Of a DNA stretch of 6,516 bases, positions 5,305-6,516 are shown one piece after another. Under the pieces are notes generated by a model. It saw nothing but the letters and a program-made list of their open reading frames with translations. It ran no database searches and was not told the DNA's origin. Source of the stretch: Actinomycetota bacterium (GTDB lineage: Bacteria; Actinomycetota; Actinomycetes; Actinomycetales; Microbacteriaceae); assembly GCA_009703635.1 (NCBI GenBank), contig WLFS01000028.1, forward strand, positions 1-6,516, written 5' to 3'. The translations under genes and the position numbers were made by a program. Position 1 is the first letter of the stretch; each line of letters begins with the position of its first letter.

Positions 5305-5784
5305 GTGTTTGAAAATCTCTCCTCGTTGTTTTCGGCACTCGGTCTTGGCTATTTGGTCCTTACGGCTTGGCCCTTAGCCAAGACCGATATTCTTGAGCGA
5401 CGTCTACCAAACAAATACGTACTGCCTGCTTTTCCAATTACATGGCTTGGTCAACTATTGGCAGGCGTCACCGGAGCGGGATTTGTCAACATGCTCTGGG
5501 CGCTTTTGTCTGGAGTTGTTACCTTCACTCTTTCACTACTGATTAACCGACTCGGACTTCTTGGCATGGGGGATGTCAAACTCATGACCGTCATGGCTCT
5601 TGCACTAGGTTGGTTTTCACCACTTCTGCCGATAATCGCGCTAGGGATTAGTTTTCTAATTGCAGGGATAGTTGCGATCTGGCTATTGCTGAGAAAAAAG
5701 TTAAAGCTTGGCGGATCAATGGCGCTGGGGCCATATTTGATTGCAGGTTTTTTAGGAGCGGTTACTTTGGCGGTTTGGTCATAG
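5305..5784 (+). CDS. Short A24-family prepilin peptidase
   Basis: Aspartic protease in the membrane that removes the leader peptide of type IV pilin-like or Tad/Flp pilin precursors. At 159 aa it is a short form without the N-terminal cysteine-bearing methyltransferase domain of PilD. About five to six hydrophobic segments span the protein. The two catalytic aspartates of the family are present: D28 in [10 protein letters not shown] and D90 in the GMGDVKLM motif (87-94). ALGPYLIAG (140-148) is the conserved C-terminal helix motif. No pilin, ATPase or other assembly gene is in the window, so its substrates must be encoded elsewhere. The start is GTG 5305 with a -10-like hexamer at leaderless spacing. 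The last 23 bp overlap the end of fumC on the opposite strand. Confidence 0.88.
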   Translation: MFENLSSLFSALGLGYLVLTAWPLAKTDILERRLPNKYVLPAFPITWLGQLLAGVTGAGFVNMLWALLSGVVTFTLSLLINRLGLLGMGDVKLMTVMALALGWFSPLLPIIALGISFLIAGIVAIWLLLRKKLKLGGSMALGPYLIAGFLGAVTLAVWS

Positions 5785-6516
5785 TAAGAACATCGAGAGC
5801 TGCATCGAGCTGCTCTAATGTAATCTCGCCACGCTCAACAAAACCTAAATCGATAACTGCTTCTCGAACGGTAATTGACTTCTCAACGGAGTGCTTAGCA
5901 ATCTTGGCAGCCGCCTCATAACCAATTACCTTGTTCAGCGGAGTCACAATTGCAGGTGAGGACTCAGCCAGGGCCCTTGCTCTTTCGGTGTTGACCTCAA
6001 GGCCTTCAATGGTCTTATCTGCCAAGACCTTTGATGAATTGGCAAGTAATCTAATCGACTCCAATAGGGCGTTACCCATCACTGGAATTGCCACGTTTAG
6101 TTCGAAGTTTCCAGAAGCCCCTGCCCAGGCAACGGTCTGGTCGTTTCCTATAACTCGTGCGCAAACCATCAAAACTGCCTCAGGAACAACTGGGTTTACC
6201 TTGCCGGGCATTATTGAAGAGCCTGGCTGCAGATCAGGAATAGAAAGCTCTCCAAGGCCGGCGTTTGGTCCTGAGCCCATCCAGCGAAGGTCGTTGTTGA
6301 TTTTTGTGAGGCTAACTGCCAAAACTCGCAAGGCACCGGATGCTTCGACTAGCGCATCTCTTGCTCCCTGGGCTTCAAAGTGATCGCGAGCTTCAGTGAT
6401 TGGAAGTTTGGTCTGGTCGGCAAGAAGTTTTATAACTGCCTGAGGGAAACCCTTTGGTGTGTTGATTCCGGTTCCAACTGCGGTGCCACCGAGTGGAACT
6501 TCAGCTACTCGAGGAA
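5762..6516 (-). CDS. fumC: Class II fumarate hydratase, 5' partial (gene continues past the window end)
   Basis: Reversible hydration of fumarate to malate in the TCA cycle, by the iron-free class II enzyme; cytosolic homotetramer. The minus-strand frame stays open to base 6516, giving about 250 C-terminal residues of a protein normally near 460. Visible in order: [16 protein letters not shown] near the window edge; [27 protein letters not shown]; and the superfamily signature [11 protein letters not shown] (complement of 6191-6223), which carries the catalytic serine loop. The C-terminal small domain follows. The methionine-like codon at 6329-6331 is an internal TTG (leucine), not a start. 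Aspartase and argininosuccinate lyase share the signature, but [10 protein letters not shown] and the overall motif set fit FumC. It overlaps the prepilin peptidase gene tail to tail by 23 bp. Its position beyond phoH2 matches M. tuberculosis (Rv1098c, from memory). Confidence 0.96.
   Translation of the reverse strand, partial: PRVAEVPLGGTAVGTGINTPKGFPQAVIKLLADQTKLPITEARDHFEAQGARDALVEASGALRVLAVSLTKINNDLRWMGSGPNAGLGELSIPDLQPGSSIMPGKVNPVVPEAVLMVCARVIGNDQTVAWAGASGNFELNVAIPVMGNALLESIRLLANSSKVLADKTIEGLEVNTERARALAESSPAIVTPLNKVIGYEAAAKIAKHSVEKSITVREAVIDLGFVERGEITLEQLDAALDVLTMTKPPK

Noticed and set aside
5931..6383. 150-codon plus-strand frame opposite fumC
   Set aside because: It is a long shadow caused by fumC codon use; the fumC frame has the superfamily signature and stays open to the window edge.
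1..6516. CRISPR array, tRNA or rRNA gene, insertion sequence, phage or defence genes
   Set aside because: No direct-repeat series, RNA gene signature, transposase or terminal inverted repeats were seen, and almost all the DNA is taken by conserved housekeeping genes.

Overview
This window reads as an ordinary chromosomal housekeeping segment of a streamlined actinobacterium. The best guess is a low-GC freshwater Microbacteriaceae-type lineage (Rhodoluna/Aquiluna-like); that placement is inference. Three things support it. There is an Actinobacteria-specific DUF4307 protein beside greA. The gene order greA – DUF4307 – small membrane protein – haemolysin III – short-chain Z-prenyl synthase – phoH2 – fumC is, from memory, the Mycobacterium tuberculosis Rv1080c–Rv1098c order with genes removed. 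Base composition is near balanced, with start codons of ATG, GTG and TTG.

Layout: nine protein genes fill nearly all of the DNA, and the largest gene-free gap is 87 bp. (1) The ilvA 3' part (+, 1-1101) meets greA (-) tail to tail, their stop codons overlapping. (2) greA and a DUF4307 membrane protein form a minus-strand pair. (3) A small single-pass membrane protein (+) diverges from DUF4307 and converges on a haemolysin III/PAQR protein (-). (4) A cis-prenyltransferase (+) diverges from the haemolysin III gene and is followed by PIN-PhoH (+) and a short prepilin peptidase (+). (5) The peptidase converges with, and overlaps, the 3' part of fumC (-), which runs off the window.

The genes do not form one pathway: amino-acid biosynthesis, transcript-cleavage factor, membrane homeostasis, isoprenoid synthesis, RNA metabolism, protein processing and the TCA cycle sit side by side. 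No mobile element, CRISPR array, tRNA or rRNA gene was seen, and nothing here looks like an undescribed multi-gene system.

The most interesting signal is regulatory. Five starts (1982-, 2023+, 3030-, 3072+, 5305+) each have a -10-like hexamer, four of them a strict TANNNT, ending exactly 6 nt before the start codon. That is the layout expected of leaderless mRNAs. In both divergent gaps (40 and 41 bp) the two opposed -10 hexamers lie 16-17 bp apart, so each one sits where the other promoter's -35 element would be. The phoH gene is the contrast, with a strong Shine-Dalgarno and a TTG start. Also notable are a missing mca gene compared with the mycobacterial order, a chain-length leucine in the prenyltransferase, and extreme packing at all three convergent junctions.
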